Shown one piece after another: positions 16,574 to 25,012 of a stretch of DNA of 64,000 bases; position 1 is the stretch's first letter; the number at the start of each line of letters is the position of its first letter. Source of the stretch: Candidatus Baltobacteraceae bacterium. Its GTDB lineage: Bacteria; Vulcanimicrobiota; Vulcanimicrobiia; Vulcanimicrobiales; Vulcanimicrobiaceae. Below the pieces are notes generated by a model. That model was not told where the DNA came from and searched no databases. It saw nothing but the letters and a program-made list of their open reading frames with translations. Location of the stretch: positions 372,001 to 436,000 of the forward strand of contig DASXGW010000001.1 in NCBI GenBank assembly GCA_036488875.1, read 5' to 3'. The position numbers were made by a program, and so were the translations under genes.

Positions 16574-17131
16574 TCACATCCGTTCGATCACGTTAAACCA
16601 GGCGACCACGCCGTCGCCGACGTTGGCCAGCCGATGCGGGCGGTCGCCGGCGTAGGTGCACGAGTCGCCGGCGTCTATGACGGCGGTTTCAGAGCCAACG
16701 GTTAACTCGAGCGAACCGTGCACGACGTACGTGCGCTCGATCGACCCGGCGCCATGCGACGAGATGAGATCGGACTCGGCACCGTGCTGCATCTCGCCGT
16801 AGACGAACGTCACTTTGCTTGCCTCGACGTGCGGAGCAAGATATTTGGCTTCAGCACCCTGGCCAATGCTAATGCGCCGATGATCGATTCCGCGCATGAC
16901 GGTGATGGCTTTCGGCGGCGAATCGGCTTGGACCAAGCGCGCCATCGAGACGCCCAGTGCCGCGGCGACGGCCGAGAGTAACGTGATGGTCGGCGACTTG
17001 GCGCCGCGCTCCACCTCGGAGATCATCGCCGCGGAGACGCCGGAGCGCCGCGCCAAATCGCGCAAGGTGAGCCGGGCGCTCTGCCGGAGCTGACGGACGC
17101 GGCGACCGATTGTTTGTTCGATTTCGTTCAC
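16574..17131 (-). CDS. XRE-family regulator with cupin sensor domain
   Basis: The 185-residue protein has an N-terminal helix-turn-helix (LTLRDLARRSGVSAAMISEVERG) and a C-terminal cupin barrel (RTYVVHGSLELTVGSETAVIDAGDSCTY then RPHRLANVGDG). This is the common HTH-cupin architecture (PuuR/SutR-like) in which the cupin binds a small effector. The start is GTG 17131, lying inside the palindrome CACTATAGTG. It is divergent from the HTH gene at 17185 over 53 bp. Neighbours give no clear target beyond that divergent gene, so autoregulation is likely. Confidence 0.88.
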   Translation of the reverse strand: MNEIEQTIGRRVRQLRQSARLTLRDLARRSGVSAAMISEVERGAKSPTITLLSAVAAALGVSMARLVQADSPPKAITVMRGIDHRRISIGQGAEAKYLAPHVEASKVTFVYGEMQHGAESDLISSHGAGSIERTYVVHGSLELTVGSETAVIDAGDSCTYAGDRPHRLANVGDGVVAWFNVIERM

Positions 17132-17184
17132 TATAGTGCACAGAAGTTTGACGATAGTGTACTTTGTACGCTATAGTATACAAT
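17129..17184. promoter_or_regulatory. Shared divergent promoter and operator region of two HTH genes
   Basis: The plus-strand promoter is TTGACG (17148-17153), 18 bp, TATAGT (17172-17177), placing transcription start at about the ATG 17185 (leaderless). Related motifs recur: the palindrome CACTATAGTG (17129-17138), GATAGTGTAC, GTACTTTGTAC (17159-17169) and CTATAGTATAC. These AT-rich near-repeats, spaced roughly one to two helical turns apart, look like multiple sites for one of the two regulators. Confidence 0.65.
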
Positions 17185-17517
17185 ATGTTCACTAGGTCCG
17201 AAAGCCTTCCCGAGCGGAGGAAGCCGGGCGACCTAGCCGGCTTCCTACGAAGTCGTCGAAAGCAGATCCCCGCAGAAACGACCCACCTCGGTCGCACCCG
17301 CCGACTGCCGGCCCGCATCGGGCGGCCGGTCACGCAAGAAGAACTTGCCGAGGCCATTGGCGTGAGCCGCACCTGGTACGCAAGACTCGAAAATCCGGGC
17401 GCGCCGAGGACGTCCTTGCGCCTTTTACTGCGCATTGCCGATGCGTTGACGCTCGATCGACGAGCTCGCGCGCGGCTCTTTACCTTCGCGTTCGATGAAA
17501 TCGAAGAGTCGGCGTAG
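17185..17517 (+). CDS. Small helix-turn-helix regulator
   Basis: The 110-residue protein has one XRE-type HTH: VTQEELAEAIGVSRTWYARLEN, then SLRLLLRIADALTLDRRARARLF. This is the N-terminal half of the MmyB-like regulator layout, without the larger ligand-binding C-terminal domain of that family. ATG 17185 is chosen over an in-frame TTG at 17164, which lies inside the promoter. With the -10 ending at 17177 the transcript is expected to be leaderless. Confidence 0.8.
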   Translation: MFTRSESLPERRKPGDLAGFLRSRRKQIPAETTHLGRTRRLPARIGRPVTQEELAEAIGVSRTWYARLENPGAPRTSLRLLLRIADALTLDRRARARLFTFAFDEIEESA

Positions 17518-17541
17518 TTTCATAACGCGCGCTTAAAATCG

Positions 17542-17702
17542 CGTATCCGAATTGTATCCGCGCATTGCTTAGACTGGCGTCGGCGCCTCAGGCACCATGC
17601 GCGTAGCGCCGGGAAACGATGGGGGTCACGGGGTTCTAAGAGCCGTCGGTCTTCGCTTCCGAGCGGAGCCCGTGGCCCCCTGAGGCCTGGAGTACTCCCA
17701 TC
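17542..17702 (+). other. Candidate structured RNA or leader upstream of a peptide gene
   Basis: This stretch of about 300 bp has no gene but strong pairing. GGGGGTCACGGG (17621-17632) pairs with CCCGTGGCCCCC (17669-17680), 12 pairs with one G-U. GCCTCA (17585-17590) pairs with TGAGGC (17681-17686) to close it. An inner hairpin CTTCGCT/AGCGGAG (17651-17668) has a TCCG loop. Competing pairings exist: GGCGC (17582-17586) with GCGCC (17606-17610), and GATGGG (17618-17623) with CCCATC (17697-17702). Direct repeats GTATCCG at 17542-17548 and 17554-17560 precede it. It matches no riboswitch or 6S RNA that I can recall. Confidence 0.5.
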
Positions 17703-17820
17703 AAACCAGACTTATGTACCGGTAGTCAACTCTAACTATATGGCGAACCACCCGGGCAGGGCCAAGGGCCTAGATGCCGGCCACTTCGCGCCGGCCTCGT
17801 CTGATGAAGGAGATTCTCGC

Positions 17821-17955
17821 ATGTCCCTCTCGATTTTAGCCTTGCTTTTCGCGCTTTTCGGCCCCCATCCGGCATCTCACCAGGGCGCGGTCCACGTGAA
17901 GGCGCCCGTCATGCACCCAATGGACGGGGGCGGCGTGCTCCCCGCTAGTAGCTAG
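17821..17955 (+). CDS. 44-residue secreted peptide precursor (candidate signal peptide gene)
   Basis: ATG 17821 has AAGGAG eight bases upstream, preceded by a GCCGGC hairpin (17777-17796). The peptide has a short hydrophobic leader (SLSILALLFALFG) and then a small mature part rich in His, Pro and Gly that ends MDGGGVLPASS. The frame runs further upstream to 17740, but that part covers the hairpin and ribosome site, so the short start is preferred. Its place directly before a LuxR-type regulator gene and after a structured RNA suggests a signalling or regulatory peptide. That role is inferred from position only. Confidence 0.6.
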   Translation: MSLSILALLFALFGPHPASHQGAVHVKAPVMHPMDGGGVLPASS

Positions 17956-17981
17956 TTAACTAGGGACGAACCCGCTCGAGC

Positions 17982-19457
17982 GTGAACGGTCTATGCATGG
18001 AGGATAACGCGGCTACGGTAGACGTCGCCGAGCTTCTTCGTGCCGGAAGGTTCGCCGAGGCGCGGACGGCGCTGGCCGAGGTCACGACGCCCAGCGCACT
18101 GCTCGAGCGGGTTCGCGTTCACTTTCACTTCAGCGAGTACGTCGATGCCGAACGCGCGGCACGCGCGGCCGCGGCGGCCACCGACGACCCTGCGGTGCGA
18201 TCGCTCGCGCATACGATGGTAAAGGCGGCGCAAGCGGGCCAAGGATTACCCGATGAGTCGCCGCTGGATATTGAAGATCTGCAAGGGCGCGAACTGTCGG
18301 CATCGCTCTACTACGTAGCGGTGGCGGCGTATTGGCGCCATGACTTCCGCGCAGTCGACGCGTGGCTGAGCACGCACGCTCCCAAAGATCCGGTGCTGCG
18401 TGCGCGCTATCTCATTCTACGCGGATTTGCCGCCGCGGGAGCGGGTGACGTCGCCAAACATCTGGAGTTTTCCGACGCTGCGGCGCGCATACTCCGCGCC
18501 GAAGCGCCTGAGGAAGTGTACTTACTGGCTTCGGTGGCGTTTGTCATGGCGTTACTTCTGCGCGAGCTGCCGTGGCAAGGACACGAATACATCGAGGAGC
18601 TCGAGCAACAGTTGCCGTGGCCGCCGGACCTCGAGATGTGGCGTTTTCACATTCTGCGGGGGATCGGGTGGAAACGCGCGCTCAGCGGTGCGTATCTCGA
18701 CGCGATGCGCTATCTTTTGGAGGCGACGCTCCACACCGGCGACGGCATTCGGCGGGCATATGCGCTGCTCGATCGCGCGTCGATCGCGATTTTTGCTAAC
18801 GAACGCGTGACGGCGTCGTCGGAGTTTACGGTCGCCGTCGGCATTCTGGATAGCATCGATTGGAAGACGGTCAAGGACGAAACGCTGCTGGTGCTTCCGT
18901 ACGCGGCGCAGGTGGCCGCCGAGCTCAACGATAGCTTACATGCGCGGCGCTTTTTCGAACTGGCAGCTCGCTTGCGGGGCGGGATCGACCCGCGATGGGC
19001 GTTCGCGCACGGCGAGCGATTCGACGCGTTTTTGAGCGAAGCGGCGGCATTCACGTTCTACGACAGCAAACGCAAGCGCGCGATCCGCGAAGCCGAACGC
19101 GCCTATGAGATCTTCGCGCGTATCGGCTACGCCTGGCGCGCGGGACGTCTGGCAGTACTGCTGTATTCTGCAACGCACGACGTCGACTGGCACGCGCGCG
19201 CCGAAGAGTGGTTGGGTTACTATCCCAACAGCCCGCTGCAACGACTGCTTCCCGGCAAATCCGCCCGCCGCAAGACCGTCCGGCCGCTCTCACCGCGGCA
19301 ACGCGAAGTCTTTCGCTTGATGCGTCAAGGTAAAACGGGTACGGAAATTGCCGCCGAGCTCGGCATTTCTACGCTGACCGTTCGCAATCACGAGCAGGCG
19401 GTCATGCGGTATTATAAAGTTCATCGACGCTACGACCTGCGACAGATGGCCGAATAA
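17982..19457 (+). CDS. LuxR-family regulator with helical (TPR-like) sensor
   Basis: Of the 491 residues, the first 400 are Ala/Leu/Arg-rich helical hairpins in TPR style. The last 60 form a LuxR-type HTH: LSPRQREVFRLMRQGKTGTEIAAELGISTLTVRNH. There is no P-loop or REC domain, so this is the effector half of MalT-like proteins; TPR superhelices of this kind often bind peptides or proteins. GTG 17982 or ATG 17997 may start it; neither has a strong ribosome site. It ends two bases before the hybrid kinase start, so it probably heads the phosphorelay operon. Confidence 0.8.
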   Translation: MNGLCMEDNAATVDVAELLRAGRFAEARTALAEVTTPSALLERVRVHFHFSEYVDAERAARAAAAATDDPAVRSLAHTMVKAAQAGQGLPDESPLDIEDLQGRELSASLYYVAVAAYWRHDFRAVDAWLSTHAPKDPVLRARYLILRGFAAAGAGDVAKHLEFSDAAARILRAEAPEEVYLLASVAFVMALLLRELPWQGHEYIEELEQQLPWPPDLEMWRFHILRGIGWKRALSGAYLDAMRYLLEATLHTGDGIRRAYALLDRASIAIFANERVTASSEFTVAVGILDSIDWKTVKDETLLVLPYAAQVAAELNDSLHARRFFELAARLRGGIDPRWAFAHGERFDAFLSEAAAFTFYDSKRKRAIREAERAYEIFARIGYAWRAGRLAVLLYSATHDVDWHARAEEWLGYYPNSPLQRLLPGKSARRKTVRPLSPRQREVFRLMRQGKTGTEIAAELGISTLTVRNHEQAVMRYYKVHRRYDLRQMAE

Positions 19458-19459
19458 CC

Positions 19460-22400
19460 ATGTCGATACGGTTCTCGCTCTTGGGGCTGAGCGTGATACC
19501 ACTGGCCTTCCTTCTCATAGTGGTAGCTTTGCTCGGCGTTTTGCTGTCCGATACGCGTGCGGCCGACGCGTGGGCCCAGCATTCCGACGACGTTCTCGAC
19601 CAGCTTCATCTGCTGCAGAACGACATCGCGCAAGATCAGACTTACGTGCGCCAATTCATTTTTACGGGCAGTCCCGCGTCGAGGCAAGGGTACGAGACGC
19701 TCAATCCCAAGCTCGTCCCCGACGCGCGCAAACTGCAAGGACTGGTACGCGACAATCCCGAGCAGTCGAAGATCGCGGCCGGTTTCGCGACATTTGCCCA
19801 ACAAGATGCCGACGCCGTGCGCACGCTCATGGTCAAGCTGGAGCACGGCGACCGCGACGCCGTCTACAAGCAGCAAGTGGCCGGCGCGATCGCCCATCCA
19901 AAAACGGAAGGCGTCGTCGATGCGTTTCAAGCGGCCGTCCGAAACTTTGAGGTGCGTGAAAACGCGCTTCGCGCCCAACGCCGGTCGAGCGCGAAAGCTT
20001 TGTGGCTGGCCCTCGACGTCGCGCTGCTCGCTGTGGCACTCGGCGGCGTCGTCGTTACGATCGTTTTGGTGCTAACGTTCGGCCGGCGGATTTCACTGCG
20101 GCTCCAGCATCTCATAGCGCAAGCCAAGGCGTTCGGCGAACGAGGGGACGTCAGCGAGGAAATCGCCGGAGGCGACGAGATCGCAAACGTTTCGCACACG
20201 CTGCACGATATGGCGGCGCAAGTGAAGGAGCGCAATGACGCGCTCGTACGCTACCGCCTCCTCGCGGAGCAGGCGCGCGACGCCATGGCTTTCATTCGCC
20301 GAAGCGACGCCTGCATTCTGGAAGCTAATCGCGCCGCGGCAGAGATGTACGGGTACCCGCTCGACGAGCTGGTCGGAATGAACGCTCGCGACCTGCGTAC
20401 GGCTGAAGCGGCCACTCGGATCGAAGAAGATATTCCGCGGGACGGCCCTTTCAATGCGCTCATCGAAACCGAGCACCGCCGCAAAGACGGTACGCCGTTT
20501 CCAGTCGAGATCGCAATGCAGAGCGCGATCCTCAACGGCGAGCACGTGGTGGTGAGCGTCGTCCGAGACATCACGCAGCGGCGGCAATCGGAACGCACCG
20601 TCCGGGAGGCGCTCGCGCAGGCGGTCGAGGCATCGCGCCTCAAGAGCGAGTTCGTTGCCACGATGAGCCACGAGATTCGCACGCCGATGAACGGCATCAT
20701 CGGCATGACCGAGCTGCTTCTCGACACGCCGCTCAACAAAGAGCAGCGCGAGTGCGCGACGACAGCGAGCGAATCGGCGCACGCGCTGCTGGGCATCATC
20801 AACGACATTCTGGATTTTTCGAAGATCGAGGCGGGCAAGATCGAACTCGAAATGGTTGAGATCGATCTTTTGCGCAAGATCGAAACCGTCGGCAATCTGC
20901 TGAGCATGCAGGCTAGCGCCAAAGGCATCTCGCTGATGACGTACGTAGACCCGGCGATTCCGTCGCGGCTGCTCGGCGACCCGGTGCGGCTGCGGCAAAT
21001 CCTGGTCAACCTCGCCGGTAACGCCATCAAGTTCACCCAAGAAGGCGGTGTCGTTCTCTCGGCCGATCTGATTTCACGCGAAGGCTCGACGGCGCGCGTT
21101 CGGCTCGCGGTCACGGATACGGGTATCGGCATCGATCCCGAAACGGTGCCGCACCTGTTCACGCCGTTTACGCAGGCCGACGGAGCGACGACGCGCCGTT
21201 TCGGCGGCACCGGCTTGGGACTGACCATAACGAAGCACCTCGTTGAAGCGATGGGCGGCACGATCGGGGTCGACACGGCGCGGGGTAAAGGCTCGACGTT
21301 CAGCTTTTCCTTGAACTTCCGCATTGCGCGCGAGGCTAGCAGCGGGCCGCGCGAAGAGCTCCACGGCTTACGCGCGCTGGTCGTCGACGACGACATCATC
21401 GCGCGCGACGTTCTCGGACGCTATGTGACGTCGTGGGGCCTTCACGCCACAACGGTGGAAACCGGTCCGGAAGCGCTCTACTCGCTGCGGTCGGCGATCC
21501 GGCGCAAGGCACCGTTCGACGTTGCGCTCGTCGACCTGCGTCTGGCTGAAAGCGACGGTATCGAACTCGGCAAGGTGATCCTCGCCGATCCCGAGCTGCG
21601 CGCAACGAAGCTCATTCTCGTCACGGCATTCCAGGCGTCGTCGACGGGGAAAGAGGCGATTGCCGCCGGATTCAGCGCGTTTCTCACCAAGCCGATTCGC
21701 CAATCGCAGCTCTACGACAGCATCGCCAATGCCGTGCTCGGTAAGGCTGCGGCGAGCCCCGAGTCCGTACTGCAGCACGCGCCGATGGCTTCGAGCCACG
21801 AGCGCATTTTGTTAGCCGAAGACAACGCCGTCAACCAACAGGTCGCGCTGCGCCAGCTCGAGCGGCTGGGATTCGATGCCGAGGTCGTGCCCGACGGCGC
21901 CGCGGCGGTCGAGCGCGCGACGACCGAACGTTTCGATTTGATCTTCATGGACTGCCAAATGCCTGTGCTCGACGGATTCGAAGCAACGCGACAGATACGC
22001 CGGTACGAAACGCAAACCGGGCGGCACGTTCCCATCATCGCGATGACCGCAAACGCGCTCACCACCGATCGCGAAAACTGCGTCGCCGCCGGTATGGACG
22101 ACTACGTTGCAAAACCCGTCGGCATCGAGAGCTTACGCGCCGTGTTGGAGCGGTGGTTGCGCAGGGCCGGCAAGCCCGTGTTCGACGACGAGCGCCTCGC
22201 GGGACTTTTCGACGGCGATCCGGGCGGAGAGCGCGATTTTCTCGCGTTGACGATGTCCACGCTGCAATCGCTCTGCGAGCGCATTGCCAAAACGGTGGAG
22301 GAGCACCGGCTGATCGAACTCGCGCACGAGCTTAAAGGCGCCGCCGGAAACGCCGGCGCCGTGGAGCTGGCACAAATCGCCGAAGCGCTCGAGCGCGCCC

Positions 22401-22516
22401 TCAAAAGCAACGCCGGCCAGCCCACGATCCGAGCGACGATCGACGGTCTCGGCGCGGCCTGCGACCGGCTGCGGCTGACCCTCGATCGGCAGATCAACAA
22501 GGAGGTTCCGTCTTAG
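19460..22516 (+). CDS. Hybrid sensor histidine kinase (HAMP-PAS-HisKA-HATPase-REC-REC-HPt)
   Basis: The 1018-residue inner-membrane kinase has TM1 at about 8-30, a helical periplasmic sensor (31-178), TM2 at about 181-207 and HAMP. PAS follows at about 262-375 and HisKA with phospho-His404 in SHEIRTPMNGIIG. The ATPase N-box and G-boxes are seen as GDPVRLRQILVNLAGNAIKF, VTDTGIGID and FGGTGLGLTI. The first REC has Asp in ALVDLRLAE; the second has DLIFMDCQMPVLDGFEA. A C-terminal HPt carries His in LAHELKGAAGNAG. The whole BarA-like relay is in one chain. It is two bases after the LuxR gene, and a response regulator follows at once. Confidence 0.93.
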   Translation: MSIRFSLLGLSVIPLAFLLIVVALLGVLLSDTRAADAWAQHSDDVLDQLHLLQNDIAQDQTYVRQFIFTGSPASRQGYETLNPKLVPDARKLQGLVRDNPEQSKIAAGFATFAQQDADAVRTLMVKLEHGDRDAVYKQQVAGAIAHPKTEGVVDAFQAAVRNFEVRENALRAQRRSSAKALWLALDVALLAVALGGVVVTIVLVLTFGRRISLRLQHLIAQAKAFGERGDVSEEIAGGDEIANVSHTLHDMAAQVKERNDALVRYRLLAEQARDAMAFIRRSDACILEANRAAAEMYGYPLDELVGMNARDLRTAEAATRIEEDIPRDGPFNALIETEHRRKDGTPFPVEIAMQSAILNGEHVVVSVVRDITQRRQSERTVREALAQAVEASRLKSEFVATMSHEIRTPMNGIIGMTELLLDTPLNKEQRECATTASESAHALLGIINDILDFSKIEAGKIELEMVEIDLLRKIETVGNLLSMQASAKGISLMTYVDPAIPSRLLGDPVRLRQILVNLAGNAIKFTQEGGVVLSADLISREGSTARVRLAVTDTGIGIDPETVPHLFTPFTQADGATTRRFGGTGLGLTITKHLVEAMGGTIGVDTARGKGSTFSFSLNFRIAREASSGPREELHGLRALVVDDDIIARDVLGRYVTSWGLHATTVETGPEALYSLRSAIRRKAPFDVALVDLRLAESDGIELGKVILADPELRATKLILVTAFQASSTGKEAIAAGFSAFLTKPIRQSQLYDSIANAVLGKAAASPESVLQHAPMASSHERILLAEDNAVNQQVALRQLERLGFDAEVVPDGAAAVERATTERFDLIFMDCQMPVLDGFEATRQIRRYETQTGRHVPIIAMTANALTTDRENCVAAGMDDYVAKPVGIESLRAVLERWLRRAGKPVFDDERLAGLFDGDPGGERDFLALTMSTLQSLCERIAKTVEEHRLIELAHELKGAAGNAGAVELAQIAEALERALKSNAGQPTIRATIDGLGAACDRLRLTLDRQINKEVPS

Positions 22517-22517
22517 C

Positions 22518-23585
22518 ATGCTCGTTCTCGCCGTTGACGATTCCGATCTCAACCTTTCCGTCTATAAGAGCGTCCTCGGTCACATCAAGGGCGTCACCGT
22601 CGCGCCTTTCACCGATCCACAACAGGCCCTGGAGTGGACGCGCGATCACGTCCCCGACTTGACCATCGTCGATTATCACATGCCCGGCTTCGACGGAATG
22701 GAGTTTCTCGAACGCTTTCGGCAGCATCCCCACACGTGCGAGGCGCTGGTCGTGATGGTTACGGCCGACGCCGAGCGCGAAGTACGACATCGCGCCTTGT
22801 CGAACGGGGTCAACGACTTTCTCAACAAGCCGATCGATCCGGTCGAGTTTCAGGCGCGCGTCCACAACCTCTTGGAACTCGCAAGCAGCCGCAAGAAAAT
22901 GGCGGATCGTGCGGAGTGGCTGCGAGCGGAAGTCGAGCGCGCGACCGAAGCGATCGCGTCGCGCGAGATCGAAACCATTTTACGCCTCACCCGCGCCGCC
23001 GAGTTCCGTGACGATATCACCGGAATGCACGTCATCCGCGTCGGACATATCTGCGCCACGCTCGCGCGCGGCATGGGCATGCCCGAAGAGACCAGCCGGA
23101 GGTATCTCTTGGCCGCACCGATGCACGACATCGGCAAGGTTGCGACGCCGGACGGCATTCTGCTCAAACCCGGACCGCTGACGCCCGACGAGTTCGAGAT
23201 CATGAAACTGCATACGATTGCCGGCTATGAGATTCTCAAAGAGAGTGCGTCGGAGATGCTGCAGCTCGCGGCGGAGATTGCACTCACGCATCACGAGCGG
23301 TTCGACGGGAACGGCTACCCGCGTGGAATGAAGGGATCGGAAATTCCGCTCAGCGGAAGACTGTGCAGTTTGGCCGACGTGTTCGACGCCTTGACGTCGG
23401 CGCGTCCGTACAAAGAAGCGTGGACGATCGAGGCCGCCGTGGAAAACATCGACTCGGGTCGCGGAAAGCAGTTCGATCCCGAACTCATAGAGCTGTTCCA
23501 TCGCTGCTTCGACGAGATCGTCGCCATCAAACAGCGCTTCGGCGCGAGCCACTCGGGAACGCTAGCGAGCATCCGCAGTGCCTGA
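22518..23585 (+). CDS. REC-HD-GYP response regulator (RpfG-like c-di-GMP phosphodiesterase)
   Basis: Residues 1-120 are a receiver domain with the phospho-Asp in LTIVDYHMPGFDG and Lys in FLNKPID. The rest is an HD-GYP hydrolase with HDIGK, IALTHHERFDGNGYPRGM (the HHExxDGxGYP motif) and LADVFDALTSARPYKEAW. All metal ligands are present, so it should degrade cyclic di-GMP, with activity set by phosphorylation. AAGGAGG lies 12 bases before ATG 22518, inside the end of the kinase gene. The likely phosphodonor is the upstream hybrid kinase. Confidence 0.92.
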   Translation: MLVLAVDDSDLNLSVYKSVLGHIKGVTVAPFTDPQQALEWTRDHVPDLTIVDYHMPGFDGMEFLERFRQHPHTCEALVVMVTADAEREVRHRALSNGVNDFLNKPIDPVEFQARVHNLLELASSRKKMADRAEWLRAEVERATEAIASREIETILRLTRAAEFRDDITGMHVIRVGHICATLARGMGMPEETSRRYLLAAPMHDIGKVATPDGILLKPGPLTPDEFEIMKLHTIAGYEILKESASEMLQLAAEIALTHHERFDGNGYPRGMKGSEIPLSGRLCSLADVFDALTSARPYKEAWTIEAAVENIDSGRGKQFDPELIELFHRCFDEIVAIKQRFGASHSGTLASIRSA

Positions 23586-23979
23586 GTCTGGTCCGAAGAA
23601 GCAAATTCTCGTCGTCGACGACAATGCGGCGGCGACGGTCCTCTACGAACGAGTGATCGCGAAGATTTACAATTGCGTCGCCGTTTGTTACACCGATCCG
23701 CAGGCGGCGCTCGACTGGGCGCGGACCAACGCTCCCAGTTTTGCGGTGGTGGATTATCGCATGCCCGACATCGACGGCCTCGACTTCATCCGCCGATTCC
23801 GGCTGCTCCCGGGACATAGCGCGATTCCGTGTCTCATCCTGACCGCGGCGAAAGATCCAGCGATCCGGCAGCAGGCCCTGGAGCTGGGCGTCGTGGATTT
23901 TCTCACCAAACCGGTCAATCCCGATCGCCTGGTCGAGCATATAAAGCGCGCGCTCAAAGCACAGGGAGGGTTTCCCTAG
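23578..23979 (+). CDS. Single-domain response regulator (CheY-like)
   Basis: The 133-residue REC domain alone has the acidic pair VVDDN, the phospho-Asp in FAVVDYRMPDIDG, Thr in LILTAAKD and Lys in FLTKPVN. It starts with GTG 23578, overlapping the HD-GYP stop by eight bases. It is closely similar in style to the REC domain of the previous gene (TDPQAALDWAR versus TDPQQALEWTR), so it may have arisen by duplication and could act as a phosphate sink or shuttle in the same relay. Confidence 0.9.
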   Translation: MPESGPKKQILVVDDNAAATVLYERVIAKIYNCVAVCYTDPQAALDWARTNAPSFAVVDYRMPDIDGLDFIRRFRLLPGHSAIPCLILTAAKDPAIRQQALELGVVDFLTKPVNPDRLVEHIKRALKAQGGFP

Positions 23980-24000
23980 AGGCTAGCCGATTACCGAAGC

Positions 24001-25011
24001 ATGCAGCTCGGAATGATCGGATTAGGGCGCATGGGCGCCAACATGGTGCGCCGCTTGATGCGCGCCGGACATACCTGCGTCGTGTACGACCGCGATGCGA
24101 GCGCCGTGAAAGCGCTAGCCGAGGAAGGCGCGACGGGCGCGAGCTCGACCGCCGACTTCGTTTCGAAGCTGACGCAGCCGCGGGCCACGTGGCTAATGGT
24201 GCCGGCGGGTGTGGTCGACAGCGCGATCGCCGAACTGTCGCCGCTATTGACAAAAGGCGACGCGCTCATCGACGGCGGCAACTCGTATTACATCGACGAT
24301 ATCCGTCGCGCGCAGACCCTCCTTCCGAATGGCATCGATTATCTCGACGTCGGTACGAGCGGCGGCGTGTGGGGACTCGACCGCGGTTACTGCATGATGA
24401 TCGGTGGTCCGGACGCGGCGGTCAAACGGCTCGATCCGATCTTTTCGACGCTGGCTCCCGGACGCGGGTCGATCGATCGCACGCCCGGACGCGACAAACT
24501 CGGCGGCACGGCCGAGATGGGATATCTGCACTGCGGCCCGAGCGGTGCCGGTCACTTCGTGAAGATGGTGCACAACGGCATCGAGTACGGCATCATGGCA
24601 GCTTACGCCGAAGGACTTGGCGTCCTGAAATCGGCCAACATCGGGAAGCAGAAGCAAGAGTATAACGCGGAGACGACGCCGCTGCGCGATCCCGAGCACT
24701 ATCAATACGATCTGAATCTTACCGACGTCACCGAAGTTTGGCGGCGCGGGAGCGTCGTCGCATCGTGGCTTTTGGATTTGACGGCGACTGCATTGACGGA
24801 AGATCCGCAGCTGGCCAAGTTCGAGGGGCGCGTTTCGGATTCGGGCGAGGGCCGCTGGACGATCAAAGCGGCGATCGACGAGGCTGTTCCCGTTCCGGTG
24901 CTCAGCTCGGCACTCTTCGCGCGATTCAGCTCGCGTGGTGAAGCGGAGTTTCAGAACAAGCTCTTGTCGGCGATGCGCTATGAGTTCGGCGGACACTTAG
25001 AGCAGAAGTGA
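24001..25011 (+). CDS. gnd: 6-phosphogluconate dehydrogenase, short (NAD-type) form
   Basis: This 336-residue cytoplasmic enzyme oxidatively decarboxylates 6-phosphogluconate to ribulose 5-phosphate in the pentose phosphate pathway. The N-terminal Rossmann fingerprint is MIGLGRMGANMVRRL, with Asp in VVYDRDA at the end of the second strand, favouring NAD over NADP. IDGGNSYYID, DVGTSGGVWGLDRGYCMMIGG and GPSGAGHFVKMVHNGIEYG hold the catalytic Lys/His and substrate loops. It is about 330 residues, as in the GndA/YqeC subfamily, against about 470 for the classical enzyme. It lies 21 bp after the REC gene. Confidence 0.93.
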   Translation: MQLGMIGLGRMGANMVRRLMRAGHTCVVYDRDASAVKALAEEGATGASSTADFVSKLTQPRATWLMVPAGVVDSAIAELSPLLTKGDALIDGGNSYYIDDIRRAQTLLPNGIDYLDVGTSGGVWGLDRGYCMMIGGPDAAVKRLDPIFSTLAPGRGSIDRTPGRDKLGGTAEMGYLHCGPSGAGHFVKMVHNGIEYGIMAAYAEGLGVLKSANIGKQKQEYNAETTPLRDPEHYQYDLNLTDVTEVWRRGSVVASWLLDLTATALTEDPQLAKFEGRVSDSGEGRWTIKAAIDEAVPVPVLSSALFARFSSRGEAEFQNKLLSAMRYEFGGHLEQK

Positions 25012-25012
25012 C

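Noticed and set aside
17585-17700. Leader RNA as 6S RNA or a known riboswitch (cobalamin, c-di-GMP, ydaO, TPP)
   Set aside because: The large 30-nt one-sided internal loop does not fit 6S RNA, and none of the invariant boxes of these classes that I remember is present.
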